Positions 38,751-51,116 of a stretch of DNA of 64,000 nt are shown here, piece by piece (within the stretch, counting starts at the first letter, position 1; each line of letters begins with the position of its first letter). This DNA comes from Mya arenaria (taxonomy: Eukaryota > Mollusca > Bivalvia > Myida > Myidae): NCBI RefSeq assembly GCF_026914265.1, contig NC_069126.1, positions 41,327,237-41,391,236 of the forward strand, given 5' to 3'. The position numbers and the translations under genes were made by a program. The notes under the pieces were generated by a model that made no database searches, was not told the DNA's origin, and saw nothing but the letters and a program-made list of their open reading frames with translations.

Positions 38751-38939
38751 CATTTTTTATGGGAGAGGTAATTGATTTGCACCCTGTTGTTAAGTAAAAC
38801 ATCTAATAGCTAGCTTGTGGTATGACTTAATAGTGCTGTAAATTATCAATACGTTAGTTATAAACAGTTAAGCTCCGCCTACATGTAACCGCCCCGACAA
38901 GTTATCATATAGATTAAAACAAAGGAAACATTATCAAAC

Positions 38940-39660
38940 ATGATGCAAGTAGATGGTATAGCGGTTTTAATTGTTCTCCCCATTTTGGTGCAAATCATTC
39001 TCTAACATGGCAATATTTTGTCCTGTCCATGGTTTGCTGTATATGCATTATCAAACATATGCTGACAAACTGTAATTTTTGTTTTAACGTGCATTGTATG
39101 TCGAAGCTATTCATAACATCGCCGGTCATTGTCTGTTTACATCCAGCGACATATATTTCAAGTGTCATTATATTGTGTGGTTACACATACCATTGTCCAC
39201 ACTTTGAAACAATGGCCCATTATTTTTAATGAAACAGTGGGGACAGAAAGCCTCGTATTAAAGAACTAGCAGTTATTTATAATAAACTGTGTACGTCTTT
39301 CTTGTGGCTGTGTTAGCCTGAGGTGATGGTTCGACAGCCCCTGCATTGAACTCAGCTACATGCTTTTCATGGAACTTAGTTTAAGACCTAGCAGATTTCT
39401 TTCAGTTGCGGGTTAGACGATGTTCTCATTGTGTTTACTTCTGCTTTCTATAGCAAATTAATCCCGCCATAACCAACGACAAAGACCACACGTTTCTGTA
39501 ATTTTAGTTCGTGCACCTGTGTGATAAAATGTTTAATCATGAATAACGTTTTTATGTTTTTCCCTTTTGGGGAATAATTACTAACAGCAACATAAACAGT
39601 GTTATTTATACACACACACAAATAACAAACATTCATTACTAGATTGTTATTTCATTTGTT
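38940..39660 (+). other. Spacer module with signal-peptide-like exon, copy 2
   Basis: The plus strand reads MMQVDGIAVLIVLPILVQ and IIL then a stop; a later frame reads SSVIILCGYTYHCPHFETMA. The second half (39340-39480) matches 47780-47900 and, inverted, 59310-59430. It lies about 1 kb beyond the receptor C stop, tail-to-tail with it, as copy 1 does with receptor B. Coding status is unproven. Confidence 0.35.
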
Positions 39661-40597
39661 TGTTATTATATAAATATCAATGAAACATAGACTGCGGGTA
39701 CGTCGATTTATAAAAATGAAATGAACTCATAACATGTTCGTTATTACATCCATAGTGGTCATTCTGCCTTACGTTGGTGGCTGGAATTCTAGATATGGTA
39801 AACATGTATGCCCTGTTATATGGTTTAAGGTAAACGAATTAAGTCCTATAAAACAGTCATTCATGTGTACAAAATACAACAAGGAAATATATCTTAATTC
39901 CAATGTATTACAAATACCATTGTATCGTTGATAAATAAATGATCAGCGAGTGATAACAAAAACCTGAGTCACATTTACAATGAAGGTACCCAGTGTTACA
40001 GGATCCCAAAATAAAACATTGTCCAAACATTAAATGGTTTAACCTATCTATATATATGCCTATAAAATAACATATAAACTTATTACAAACTTTTAGTGTT
40101 CAGCGACCAGCTACGAACAATGGAATTGAATGAATATAAATACAGACAGAGTAATAGTGCTACGATTCAACCAGACTGGATACCAGTGCACTCCATAAGG
40201 CACATAAATCCATAAGCATTGATGAATTTTGCCAAAGAGAGTAGAAAGCTAAAATGTGTTTTCTGTCATCACCATAAATAAAATTGACAGCTTAACGTTT
40301 CATAAACTTGGGATGATAAATAAAGAATAAATGATACGCTGCGATTCGGAAATAGCGAATAATTTATATTTGATTTCAATGCACTTCTTAATTGTTATCT
40401 AATATAAAATAGGTCAATATATTAGAAGCAAGAATGACGTAATACAATCACACTTAATAACAATTCCAAAACATTTACAAATAATAAACGTTAAAGTTAC
40501 TGCCTTGAACCGGTTAGCGAAATTACAATGATTATATGATTATCAAATGACACAAATCCATCTGCACCGTACATATTTTGATCAGTAACTAATTCGG

Positions 40598-40879
40598 TTA
40601 TATAGCATGTATATAATTTGCATCCGGTGCGTTTGTCCGACGGTCACTTTGAGCTAATGGGGTATCCACATAGTCGTAAGGGTTTCCTATGTTTCCTTCC
40701 ATATCCAAAAGTGACGGTTCATGTTTGTTTCCTGTTGCACTTGCAGACACTCTAGTCTTCAAAGGAAAATAAAGCTTTATTTAATAAATATAATATTCAT
40801 ATACTAAAACAAACACTACTTTGTAATCTCGTAATTCTTTTAAGTAGTTTTAAATATCAGATTATCAAGAGTTATGTAC

Positions 40880-40964
<85 letters not shown>

Positions 40965-40970
40965 CGAGAG

Positions 40971-41010
<40 letters not shown>

Positions 41011-41838
41011 GTACGCGGATTGTAGCTGAGTGCACAATCACATGCTACCTTCAGAGGCTTCATACATCACGATACCACAAGGGTTGTACGAAAACACCTT
41101 GCTCTCGAGTGTTATGAAGCCACTGAAGGTTTCCCTTACAGAGTATAGAGTGTGCCTTACACCGCTGTACACCAATCAGAAAACATCATTTTTGTTCAAG
41201 ATCATAAGTGTTTCAATACGTGTATTAAACGAGAGTCGATTGCAATTTAACGTACTAAACCGTCTTTTTAAAACAACAACGTAACCTTACACGGCCAGCA
41301 ACATCGAAATAACATAGAGCAGAAATAATATATGGTTGTTTAGTATAGAATACTTAAATTTGATGGTTATAATAGAAATCTTACCAGATTGTAAAGCGCA
41401 TTTGTCTCAATATTAGACTGAACAACATCGTACACATGTGTACTTCGCTCTCTTGCTGTAGGCCTCCTTAGGCGTATAAGCATTTCATAAACTGTGTCAA
41501 ATATATAAATACTGTCATTATTCATGATGTAACATAAAAGTTAAATGTAAATTCAGAAAGACACGACGACGTCCTTTCAATGATCGCGTTGCCATTGCAC
41601 TCATGTGAACGTCGTCTATTTATGTATTTCACTTTTAGTGGACACGAGATTAAGAGATGCCATCAATAGTCAAATTTGATATTATAACATATCGATGGCC
41701 TCAAGTCAAGTTTGATTTTATAATATTTAATTACTCAAGCTCATTTCTTTTAATGGATTCATGATCGATCCTACATTCATCGATAAACATTTACGTTTCA
41801 TTCATGTAGGGTGTTTGAGTGTGTGTGTGTGCGTGTGT

Positions 41839-41869
<31 letters not shown>

Positions 41870-43970
41870 GTGTTATTAATACTTAAGATTCTTCTGCACT
41901 TAAAGATCACAGATATTTCGTGGTTACTAACATGATTCTGTACCTTCAAATGTATTATGGATTTAATGACACTGGTTTCGCAAAGTCGTTTCTAATGTTT
42001 AATTTAACATATTTGGACATTTACCATGAGGTTTGCATCGCCTACATAGAAGCACGGTAAACGTTGTTGCAAGTACACCTATAACTGTTCCCGATACGGC
42101 GAAAAGGGCCGACGTATGCCACCGTTGGGAAACAACTAGTGCAGGGTTGGTGGTTGCTTCTGCAAATAGATAACATTTGCTGTACAGATACTCCAGTCTG
42201 GCAAGTACGGTTCTGTCTCTATATTAGTTCGTCGATTTGTTGTTCTATTAATTGCAATTTCTTATATTCAAATAATGCCAACTACCGTACCTTGAAAAGA
42301 TAAAACAATGATAAATAGTTAATACATCAAAAATAAGGGATGAAATGTACAAATAAGCTGTTCAGTTTCCATTGGTGACTGAGTTATTAATGTCTGGTTT
42401 TGGTGTCATTAAGAATGTATATTTGAAACGTTATGTACAAACCCTCTGGCATTGTGTCTATAACTGTCAATAAATTTCTCAGAAACTCCTCTGAATTCCA
42501 TGCCCTGCAAACGTATGTCTTCTCGCCATCACCCGTATAATTCAGTGTTAATAGGCATTCCTCTGTTTGTCTACAAGTCTTTATTTCAGTGTTATTTTCG
42601 CCTTCCCATCGAAGCTTCCATTTCCCTATAGCATTGCAGTCATCAACAAAACATTTGACGATCACTGTAATATTCGGATGTAAATCAACAGGTGATGTCG
42701 CGTTCAAATACAAAGTTGGACCACCTGCAATGTAATGTAGAAATTGTTGAATAGTAGAGTAAACAAGAGCTATAATTCATGTTAAGATGTATTTCATTTA
42801 ATATCTGTTACGAGTGAGTACACATGTACCTCTAATGAAGGATAAAACAATATATAAGTACATTCCGAAAGAATTATATCTTCGTGAGAAGAAAATCAGG
42901 AAACTAGCAGTCACGGTAAGATTGATAATGTGAACAAAAGTCGACAAATAAGTAAAATCAAGGTGCGTACCAGAAAAAATGAATTGTATTGCAGTTTGAA
43001 ACAGAACGGAAATTTGACTTGAATCATTCGTCAAGTTCGTCAAGTTATTCCTATGAACGTATCTCAAATGATCAATTTCAGATAACCATGCAAGGTAGAC
43101 TCAATTCATTTGTTTCTAAAAACAATTGTAAGAAAAATACTTAAACATTGTTATTATACTCATGCATTTCGATGTATTGTATTCTGAAAAGGATACTTAA
43201 ATGAAGAAATGAGAAAATATTTTTTTGAACTTCTTTGCATTGTATAGATATATTTCATAATCATACTATCAGGTTTCTGGAACTAAGTCTATATCCTATG
43301 TTTAAACGACTATTATTGTCTAAATAGTGCTGTAAAATAGTTATTTGAATGTACGATCTAACGTAAACATTAATCTTTGTGAAATTTTACTTTATGAAAT
43401 AACCTGATCTGAAAACAAAACACGTGACACACGACATACACTTATTTTACTGATACTGTTTACAATTCAGAAGCACTGAGAAAAATAGCAAATTATACAA
43501 CATGTATCTTCCCAAGCTTCACACATTTACCACGAGAAGAAAATGTATATCAAGTGTGTTAGACCTACCTGAATCTCGTCTTTTTAACGTCATCGAGTAA
43601 ACAATTAATACGCTAGTCAAACTTACATTTGATACTTATGTTTTTGCATATGGAATGATCTGCTATTCCAAAGTCGTGAATAGTTTTCCTGGTGCAACAC
43701 ATTTCCTCTCCATTCCACAGTTTGTTAGTCGTTGTCACCTTTGCTGTGCTTGTATAAGTATGAGAAGATCCATTAAATAAATCAGTTTGTTGAACATCAG
43801 ATAGCAAAACATTGCTAACACGTATTTCTATTACCGGAGCCGGTAAAGCATTGCGCACTTCACAGATTGTTGTCGAGCTTTCACCATCAAGAAATTCAGG
43901 AACTGTTAGAACGGCTGGGCTACCTTTCTCTGGAATTATAACAATGATTTAACAACATCCAATATTATAC

Positions 43971-44059
<89 letters not shown>

Positions 44060-47000
44060 TATACGATCAAACAACTACTATAGCTTTACATTCTGTATAT
44101 TCTACTTGCTTACCTACGTTACATAAAATGCCATGTACTTCGTAAGGTGTTTCAATAGCCGCATTTGAAACCTGACATGTCACATTCCGTCTCGCCAGTC
44201 CAGCCATTTGTTGATGAACGTTGCTGAATATGTAAACCCCTTTATTCTGTTCGCTTTCAGCAAGAGAAAAGGAATCCCGTCCTAGTAAAAGTGCCACCTG
44301 TACAGGTTCTGTTCCATTTTCAGTCTGACAATATAAGTCGGAATCTCCATACACATAAATACATCCTGTTGTATTATAGTCAGCGGACTTTGGACCGATG
44401 ATTGGGTAACTTGGTGGCTCTGAAAAAACAACACACATCATTTAAACCACTTGTAATACCATATAACTATGGAAACTGAAGGTTTATCACACTGATGCTC
44501 ATGCTTTTATTATCTCGAGACATTATTGTCCTAGTTGTACTGATATGACTCCTTTCTATTCCAAGCTAACATATTAGAACAATACCAATATTAAAAAGTT
44601 AGAATACTCGGTGAATAAAAATCAATGTACCTGGAATAAGAAGATGCACAAAATCCGTGGTGGCACCAGACTTACAATATAACATATACATCCCTTCATG
44701 CCTTTTTTTAAAGTTGAATATAGTCAATATGTACAAATATTCAGAAATTATTTTCTCTTCGTAAGAATCTTCTCGAAACCATATTTCATCGACATTTCTC
44801 TTCCATGTTCGTCTAGTGCTTAGTTGATGCCGTAGAGAATAGTCAGACGGAAAATATCCAAGCTTTACGTCCGCGCCGCGTACCACCGGGCTTAGAATCA
44901 CGAGGGCTCCACATAGTCCAACAATTTCTGTAAACAAGCGGGATTATCAGATATAAATGATGTCTTTGCTTTGAACTCATTAAAACAACACATGGACAGG
45001 CATTGTAATAAAATAAAATAAAACACTTTCAATTATGTTAGGAGGCTTTAAAGACTAAAATCCAACTAACAAACAACGAGGAAACAAAGATTTATATCTA
45101 TATAATTAAGTGTGTATTATTACATATTTGGTTAACAACTTGAAATGGACCTCGATATTAACCTTTCACATTTAAAGATATTAAGCTTGATCTTATTGTT
45201 GCATTTGTTGAACATCCGGCGTAAAAGTAAGATCCATTGTATTCAATGAAAGTTTCCAATTTCAAAAAGAAGGACCCATCTTCCGAATATATTTCAACAC
45301 CTGGTCCATTCAATGTTTGAAATTGTGTAACGCCCTTCATTCTGTATTTCCATTCTACGTCACACCCCCAACGATAGAACGGTGTTACTTTCAGTGTAAC
45401 CTCCCTGTTCACAAACGCAGGCCCTACAACTGATGTGGTTCCGAACTGGTTCCTGGCTAAACAGATATACCCGAACATAACTGAAAAAATTGTAGTAAAT
45501 GAAAAAAGTGCAAAATGATTGTAATTACACATAACACTATTTATAAAAAGTATTTGACTCTTAATCTAAAATCAAGTATTCATATGGATTGATACAAAGG
45601 ACGATCAATTTTAGTTGGCAAATAAATCCATAAGAGTTCTGCCGAAAGAACTGTCAGATTTGGATTCAATTATGAAATACATTTACAAAGCCCTTAGGTT
45701 AGAAACAACACTATAGCACATATATTAAGTATTTAAATACGGTGTTATTCTAATCAATTATTTCCATTGGTTTATTTTTACATTATATTAGAACATGGGT
45801 TGTAATCTCTTAATGGTTGTGTGATAGCAATACGACGTTGGAATTGGTATGGAGGTACAAAGAATTGTCTGGTTAATATCAGAGTTAAGTCGGTCACCTG
45901 AGTGCCAAATTGAGCTTGATAGCAGAGCTCACAAGAAGTTAAAACTGAGTATTGTGTTATAGCTGGTGTCCACAAATATTAGTGTCAAGTACATTTCACT
46001 AGCGTGAAATAAGCGTAAGCCCCCTGCAATATATCACTGCACAACTGTTCTGTTTGATTGACACAGAATATGCACATTAAATGGGTCATGCTAAAGAATA
46101 TTAATTTAAAAATGTGGAGACACATTTCTGTCACATTTCTGTTTCGTAAAATGTCACACTTGTTTATCCACAGTTTAAATCGAAAACGTTCTTTTAATGC
46201 GTTGTACATTATACACAACTAGTTCGTTACATAGCTAATTTACTTCCAAGCGAAGTATCAGTTCCATGACATGTTGAATCGGGAATATGGTGATTACAAA
46301 AATTCTTCTTTCATTGAACACTGTTGACAAATTGACCAAAATCACTGTCAAAATGTTAAATAGAATGAAAACCAAAACCGTGACCATTGTCCTAACTAGT
46401 ATCACTCATGTACAATACTAACTTGTATATGTTTAAGTGTTAAGGCACGTTATGATTACTTTTTGGGGGTATTATTTTATTCTTAATTAATCTTTTATAG
46501 GGTTTAAATTCATTTTTTATAACCTAGTAAGGTGTAAATATTAAAGAAATATTACACACCAATGAGGGTCATGTGGCATTATAAGGACCGGCTAGTTAGC
46601 CCCGAGGGTATATTTCACCTTCGGGGCCTGACTGGCCGGTCCTTATAATGCCATATGCCCCGAAGTGGTGTGTTATATTTCTTATATTACACCGAATACT
46701 TTTTTAATAATCTTAAAGCGCCTTTGATGTGTTTTATTGAACAATTAATTAATTTTTACTTGCTAAAAGAATGTCGTTGTGAATATTGAAAGCAGCACCC
46801 ACCAGTTTTATGACGTCAGCGGTCCATATTATATGACGTCAGCGGTCCATATTATATTTTGGCCAGGTCCGGACCGGGCAAAAACATGATTTGGACCGTT
46901 GACGTCATAAAAACTGGATTTTTATTAAATTACATTGATATACGGACCGATCAACATCATATACACAAAGAAGGGACACAATTACGTAAGGTATAATATT

Positions 47001-48781
47001 AATTCATATGCTAACACTGTTTGTATTAAGAATGAATTTATCAAATGTTTACCATTTGTGATATATCTATACTAGGATAGCTAATTTGGTCTTTTTATTG
47101 TACGTCATATGTATACTGCTGATAATTTTAATTCTTTTGCAGTCATCGTTTGTTCGATGTTCAAGGGCTATCATCGTTTGAAAGAAGGCCGATATTTTCC
47201 ATCGTAAATAAGACCCTGTGGACATCACAATTTGAGTTTTAGGGCTAAGAAATCAGTTTTCGACAAAACGTCAAACTTTAATTTAAATATTAATTGATAT
47301 TTGTTGAAACACGAACTAAGTTGAATGTTTAGAATAGTGAAACTGAGCATGCGTGCATTCATTTAATACAGATATTGGTTCATATGTCAAAGGTGACTGG
47401 TATTATTTTAGATATATTCTTAGTTGTCCTCAACAAGGAAGTGTTTCTATTTATGAGCCCTTACACTTTGACAAGTATAAGGCATAATAGGGGAGTACCT
47501 AAAAAGTGAATCTCGCCTTCGCCATCTCCTATTTTTAAAAACATTGACAGTAGTTATTTAAGTTTTATTTTGAACTCTCGCTTCAGTCTATTTCAGCCAA
47601 AATCCAGAGGGCCAAACAGAACCTGTGGGCTCACGTCGTTTAAGAAATAAAATTTACAAATTTGAAAGAAGAGAGTCATTTATGGATGCATTTAACTGTA
47701 CATAACAATATCTGCAATTGTTGACGAAAAGGGTTTGTGTGATTTCCAATCGTAATCCAACCATTTTATGTAAACCAATGGACGTGACATTTGACTCATC
47801 TACTTGCTTTCATGGAGTTTGTTTGAAGAAACTAGCTAATTACACGCTTTCGATTTCTTGCAATTGTAATCTAGATAATGTTCACATTGAGTTTGAAGCT
47901 ATCTCCCTACATAATCATGGACTAAGAACACTGTTCTATAATAACCAGTTTGAAACATAATAATGTATAACCTTCTTTTTTTAATTTATACGTTTCTTAA
48001 AATAATTGCAAACAGCAACAATAACATTGTTGTTTTATACACAATACAACAAGGAACACAAAAAACAAGCTTTTCTATTACATTTGAATGTTATTATATG
48101 AACATCAAAGAAACCATCACTCATAGCATGTTTACAATGTAGGTAAACAATATTTTGAACCTTTTGTTAGAATAAGATATCTCAGTGCTACTTTGTTCAT
48201 GCTTGCAAACGTCGATGAATAAAACCAGTGTGTTCAGTAGTTGAAACATAACTGCCTTATTTTGAAGTACACTTGGTTTTGAACATTGAAAGGTTCGCAT
48301 CATCTTCAAAAGTGGTTAGATTTTCACTAGTACACATAACTAAATATTCTATATGATCGTGGCGATCCATTATTGGTCTAGATAGAGCATGTCATAAATG
48401 TCAAAGATTCGTTACCGGACTAGATTTGATTGTTTTCAGCTATTAAAGGAAAATCTTATAAAATACACTGGTCAAATGATTATAATTGCTAAAATATTAC
48501 ATATATTGAGTATCGATGTAGCAAAGTGATCAAGCTTATAGCTTATACATATTGATCAGTAGATATTGTTGTAGAAGTAGCGGTAGCAGCAGTAGCAGTT
48601 GTACCTGCAACAGCAGCGCATTCATCAGTAGCAGTAGAAGAAGAAGTAACATTAGTTGTTGCTGTAATAACACTAACTGAAGTTTATCATCTCAAACAAA
48701 TACGAGCAATTATCACATATCCTACGTACCAGTAACGCGCACGGCAAATTGAACCCCCTTTGTTATCCATTGTGGTATCAT
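40598..48781 (-). CDS. Receptor C: five-Ig transmembrane receptor with tyrosine-rich tail
   Basis: Exons, 5' to 3': 48781-48730, 45480-45163, 44927-44631, 44419-44114, 43929-43627, 42724-42443, 42159-42025, 41491-41385, 40756-40598. Sum 1959 nt, 652 aa, frame open throughout, all GT-AG. Exons 1-2 encode the signal peptide (GVQFAVRVTVMFGYICLA); five phase 1-1 Ig-like exons follow with conserved Cys pairs and many N-glycosylation sites. The membrane helix (~536-558, ALFAVSGTVIGVLATTF...LLC) ends in RRCK and differs from that of A and B. Tail tyrosines: H-V-Y585-D-V-V, A-L-Y598-N-L, N-P-Y627-D-Y-V and terminal NYIHAI. These are YxxV-type SH2-docking candidates but not canonical ITIMs, as position -2 is H or N. 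Intron 1 holds a foldback element and a spacer-module copy; introns carry (AT)n. D5 is only a remnant. Ligand and signalling partner unknown. Confidence 0.85.
40886..41006. repeat. (AT)n microsatellite
   Basis: About 120 bases of AT interrupted once by GCGAGAGAGAG, inside the last intron of receptor C. The Ile-Tyr ORF here is the repeat. Confidence 0.95.
41815..41868. repeat. (GT)n/(GC)n microsatellite
   Basis: GTGT run with a GCGCGCGC core, in an intron of receptor C. Alternating purine-pyrimidine sequence, potentially Z-forming. Confidence 0.9.
42965..43110 (-). pseudogene. Remnant of D5 Ig exon in receptor C
   Basis: The minus strand retains the 3' end of the exon (GTTTCAAACTGCAATACAAT then TTCTG with donor GTACGCACC) and an internal HLRYVHRN stretch comparable to DLRYIAL in receptor B, but the middle is missing. 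D5 is thus lost independently in A and C. Confidence 0.5.
43972..44064. repeat. (TA)n microsatellite in receptor C intron 4
   Basis: About 90 bases of TA between Ig exons 44419-44114 and 43929-43627. Receptors A and B have ordinary AT-rich sequence at this position. Confidence 0.95.
46548..46680. repeat. Foldback element with ~60-bp arms
   Basis: The left arm ATTACACACC...GGCATTATAAGGACCGGC...CCCCGAGG is inverted as CCTTCGGGG...GCCGGTCCTTATAATGCC...GGTGTGTTAT around a ~10-base loop (GTATATTTCA). Arms match at most positions. Probably a foldback MITE; it lies in intron 1 of receptor C. Confidence 0.85.
46801..46917. repeat. Second inverted repeat with TGACGTCA sites
   Basis: CCAGTTTTATGACGTCAGCG(GTCCA) at the left is inverted at 46891-46917 as TGGACCGTTGACGTCATAAA(AACTGG). 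A further copy of the ATGACGTCAGCGGTCCATAT unit lies directly after the left one. TGACGT[CA] is the CRE consensus for CREB/ATF factors. Likely part of the same composite element as 46548-46680. Confidence 0.75.
47480..48110 (+). other. Spacer module part 2, copy inside receptor C intron 1
   Basis: The longest open reading is 47718-47960 on the plus strand, with C-V-I-S-N, DSSTCFHGVCLKKLANYTLS and SCNCNLDNVHIEFEAIS. It corresponds to 27400-27560, 39340-39480 and (inverted) 59310-59430. Four cysteines and one N-glycosylation site suggest an extracellular fragment, but there is no signal peptide and no clear splice sites. Confidence 0.3.
48555..48660 (-). repeat. AGC/AGT triplet repeat in intron 1 of C
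   Basis: GTAGAAGTAGCGGTAGCAGC, AGCAGTTGTACCTGCAACAG, then GTAGCAGTAGAAGAAG. Positional counterpart of 23266-23345. Confidence 0.75.
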
Positions 48782-48937
48782 TTCTCGTGCAACAAATATT
48801 ATTTATCCTGATGAATATGTCTGCTGAACTTTGGTTAGATATGTTGAATAATTATTTACAATGGATAATTAACATTTAAGAAAATATAGGCCGACTGTCC
48901 CTCATATCTTCATGGAGGAAAATAAGTATTGTTCGCG

Positions 48938-48980
48938 CTTTCGGTTCATAATTGTTTAACTGAAGTACCGGAAACTCTAT
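48938..48980 (-). promoter_or_regulatory. Conserved block upstream of exon 1, locus C
   Basis: CTTTCGGTTCATAATTGTTT then AACTGAAGTACCGGAAACT; counterpart of 23646 and 34797. Between it and exon 1 further sequence is conserved (GAATATGTCTGCTGAACTTTGG). Confidence 0.5.
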
Positions 48981-49364
48981 ATTTTTATAGTTTCTGTGTT
49001 ACAATAAGTCCCATCTTACTCTCATATCAATGGAACAAGTTCCCATTCACAGACAGTCGACACAAATAGTTTATTCTTGAAAATAGTCACTGTATGAATT
49101 TAAAAGAGAAACGAAACCAATTTAATACGTCATCCTTTATTATGTTAAAAACATAAAAATGATTATGTGATTATGATATTTATACTAAGAGTTTGGAAAA
49201 CTATGGAAATTTAATTGTAGGCCAGTACTCAATCAATCTTAATTCCGAGTCTGAAACATAAAAAACGTATAAAATACATGCTGGATGCTTGTATTAAATA
49301 AATAGGTATACTCATACGTATATACACGGACAGAAAGAGTTTGCAAAACATTATTATATATATA

Positions 49365-51100
49365 AGTAATATTTTGCAAACTCTTGTGCTTTCCATATTG
49401 TCAGCAACTACACTTTGACAATTTTCTAAACAATCATCATCCTCACCATCATTCTCGCCACCATCGTCCAAGCCGGCATGATCTCCTTGCGGTTCCCTAA
49501 ACCGGCCGCTTGTAATCACCGCGATCTCAATCTCCTTATTCCGGTGTTCGTTCCCGTGCCTCCCATGCCTCTTCGGTTGACTCAGTTGCTTGATCAGTTG
49601 CCTCTACCTTCGCCAGCTTAATTACTAGAAAGAAGGGTATATAAGACATCTTGCCCGCTGTCGGTACTAGATGAAGAGCTCGTCTTGAGTTCTTTCGAGA
49701 TACGCATGTCCTCTGGAACCTGGAAAAGTTTGAGTAACCTATTTCTAGGTATTTAACGTCTAGCGTTTGTCTAGAGCACATCTAAACAAGTGTGTTGGTG
49801 GAAATTAACCGAGTTATGATAAGCATGTTATATGCACTTACCATAAACTTATTTAAAATAATAGTTGTGATTTATTTAAAAGTGCAATTATGAAACAAGC
49901 GTAATAATTTTTATGACTTTGATATAGAATAAATCAAATGGTTAAAAAATAGACGAATACATTTATGCACTGAAGAAATGAATGTTCTTTGTTTCAATTT
50001 TTTAACTGATAAAAAAGGCTTTTTATAACCACTTAACTTTTGAACGTTTTCAATAAATAAACGTTAATACTTCAGGTATCAAAGCGAGGTAGAAAAATGC
50101 GTCAGTCGCCTTCGGAGAGATTAGCATCTTTAACTTTGTGGTGATTGCTTTTATTTTAATAAAGATAGTAAACTTGTTCAACATTTGTCTTACTTGATAA
50201 TATATTACCAAGAAGACACAAGACTCTGTTGATTGGATAGTCTAAAATAGTTTGACACAAAACATAATCATATTGTTGAAGAAAAAATGCAAACGGAATT
50301 CAACAAATATATAATAAAATATTTCTTTGTAAAACTCGCTCAACTGATTTGTACTACCAAAACATGTTGTAAAGGCTGTACGTTTCACCCTTGCAAAATA
50401 TCACACCTTCAAAATTTAGGAAAACAAGGAAATATTGATACTTTCCCTCCCGATTCATATTGCGCAATGCCTTTAAATATAATGTATATTTATGCTAAGT
50501 AGTTGTGACATGACTTACGCGTCAGAAAAATCATTGTTTGCATGTTATAAGTTTTTAAGTTATACTCTTACTGTTTTGTTCATTGTCACTCACGCTTGTT
50601 TTCAGTTTCAGCACAATACCTAATTTAAGGGAAAACATATTATTTCTGAAATAGTCCTTCCTAAGATTTCATAAATTAAATATGAATATACAGTTTGTTT
50701 TAGAGTTGTGAACGTATTGAATGTATATTGTTTTGTTTTTATCATTTACTCAGCAAAGAAGTCATGCGACAACGCGTTATAAATGTCGGTATTGTAACAC
50801 AAACATTAAACAGACACAGGTAAAAAACAACTTTAGAATACATTAGCTCTTACCTACCATTATATGTAGATGAAATAATATTAATTAATCACTTACAGCG
50901 ACCAAAAACATATTTGATATTGGTATGGCGTTAAAATGATTTAACATTTATAAAAATGTTTTACATTATATTCAGTTAAGAACAACAAAGGCTTATTTCT
51001 TAAGTTGTTACGATGGTTGCAAGGTTATTGGAAGATTACACATTATTAGACATTAATTTGATTATGTTAATGTTCGCCGAACTACATAATATGAAATAGT
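49365..51100. other. Spacer at the inversion boundary, no gene supported
   Basis: ORFs of 96 aa (49229-49519), 81 aa (49536-49781) and 71 aa (50287-50502) have no recognised domain or splice support. Minus-strand locus C gives way to plus-strand locus D beyond this point, so a breakpoint should lie between about 49.4 and 53.1 kb. Confidence 0.4.
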
Positions 51101-51116
51101 ACGTCAGCCATATGCG

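Noticed and set aside
49440-49780. GC-richer stretch resembling an RNA gene or coding exon
   Set aside because: No tRNA/rRNA signature and no recognised protein motif in any frame.
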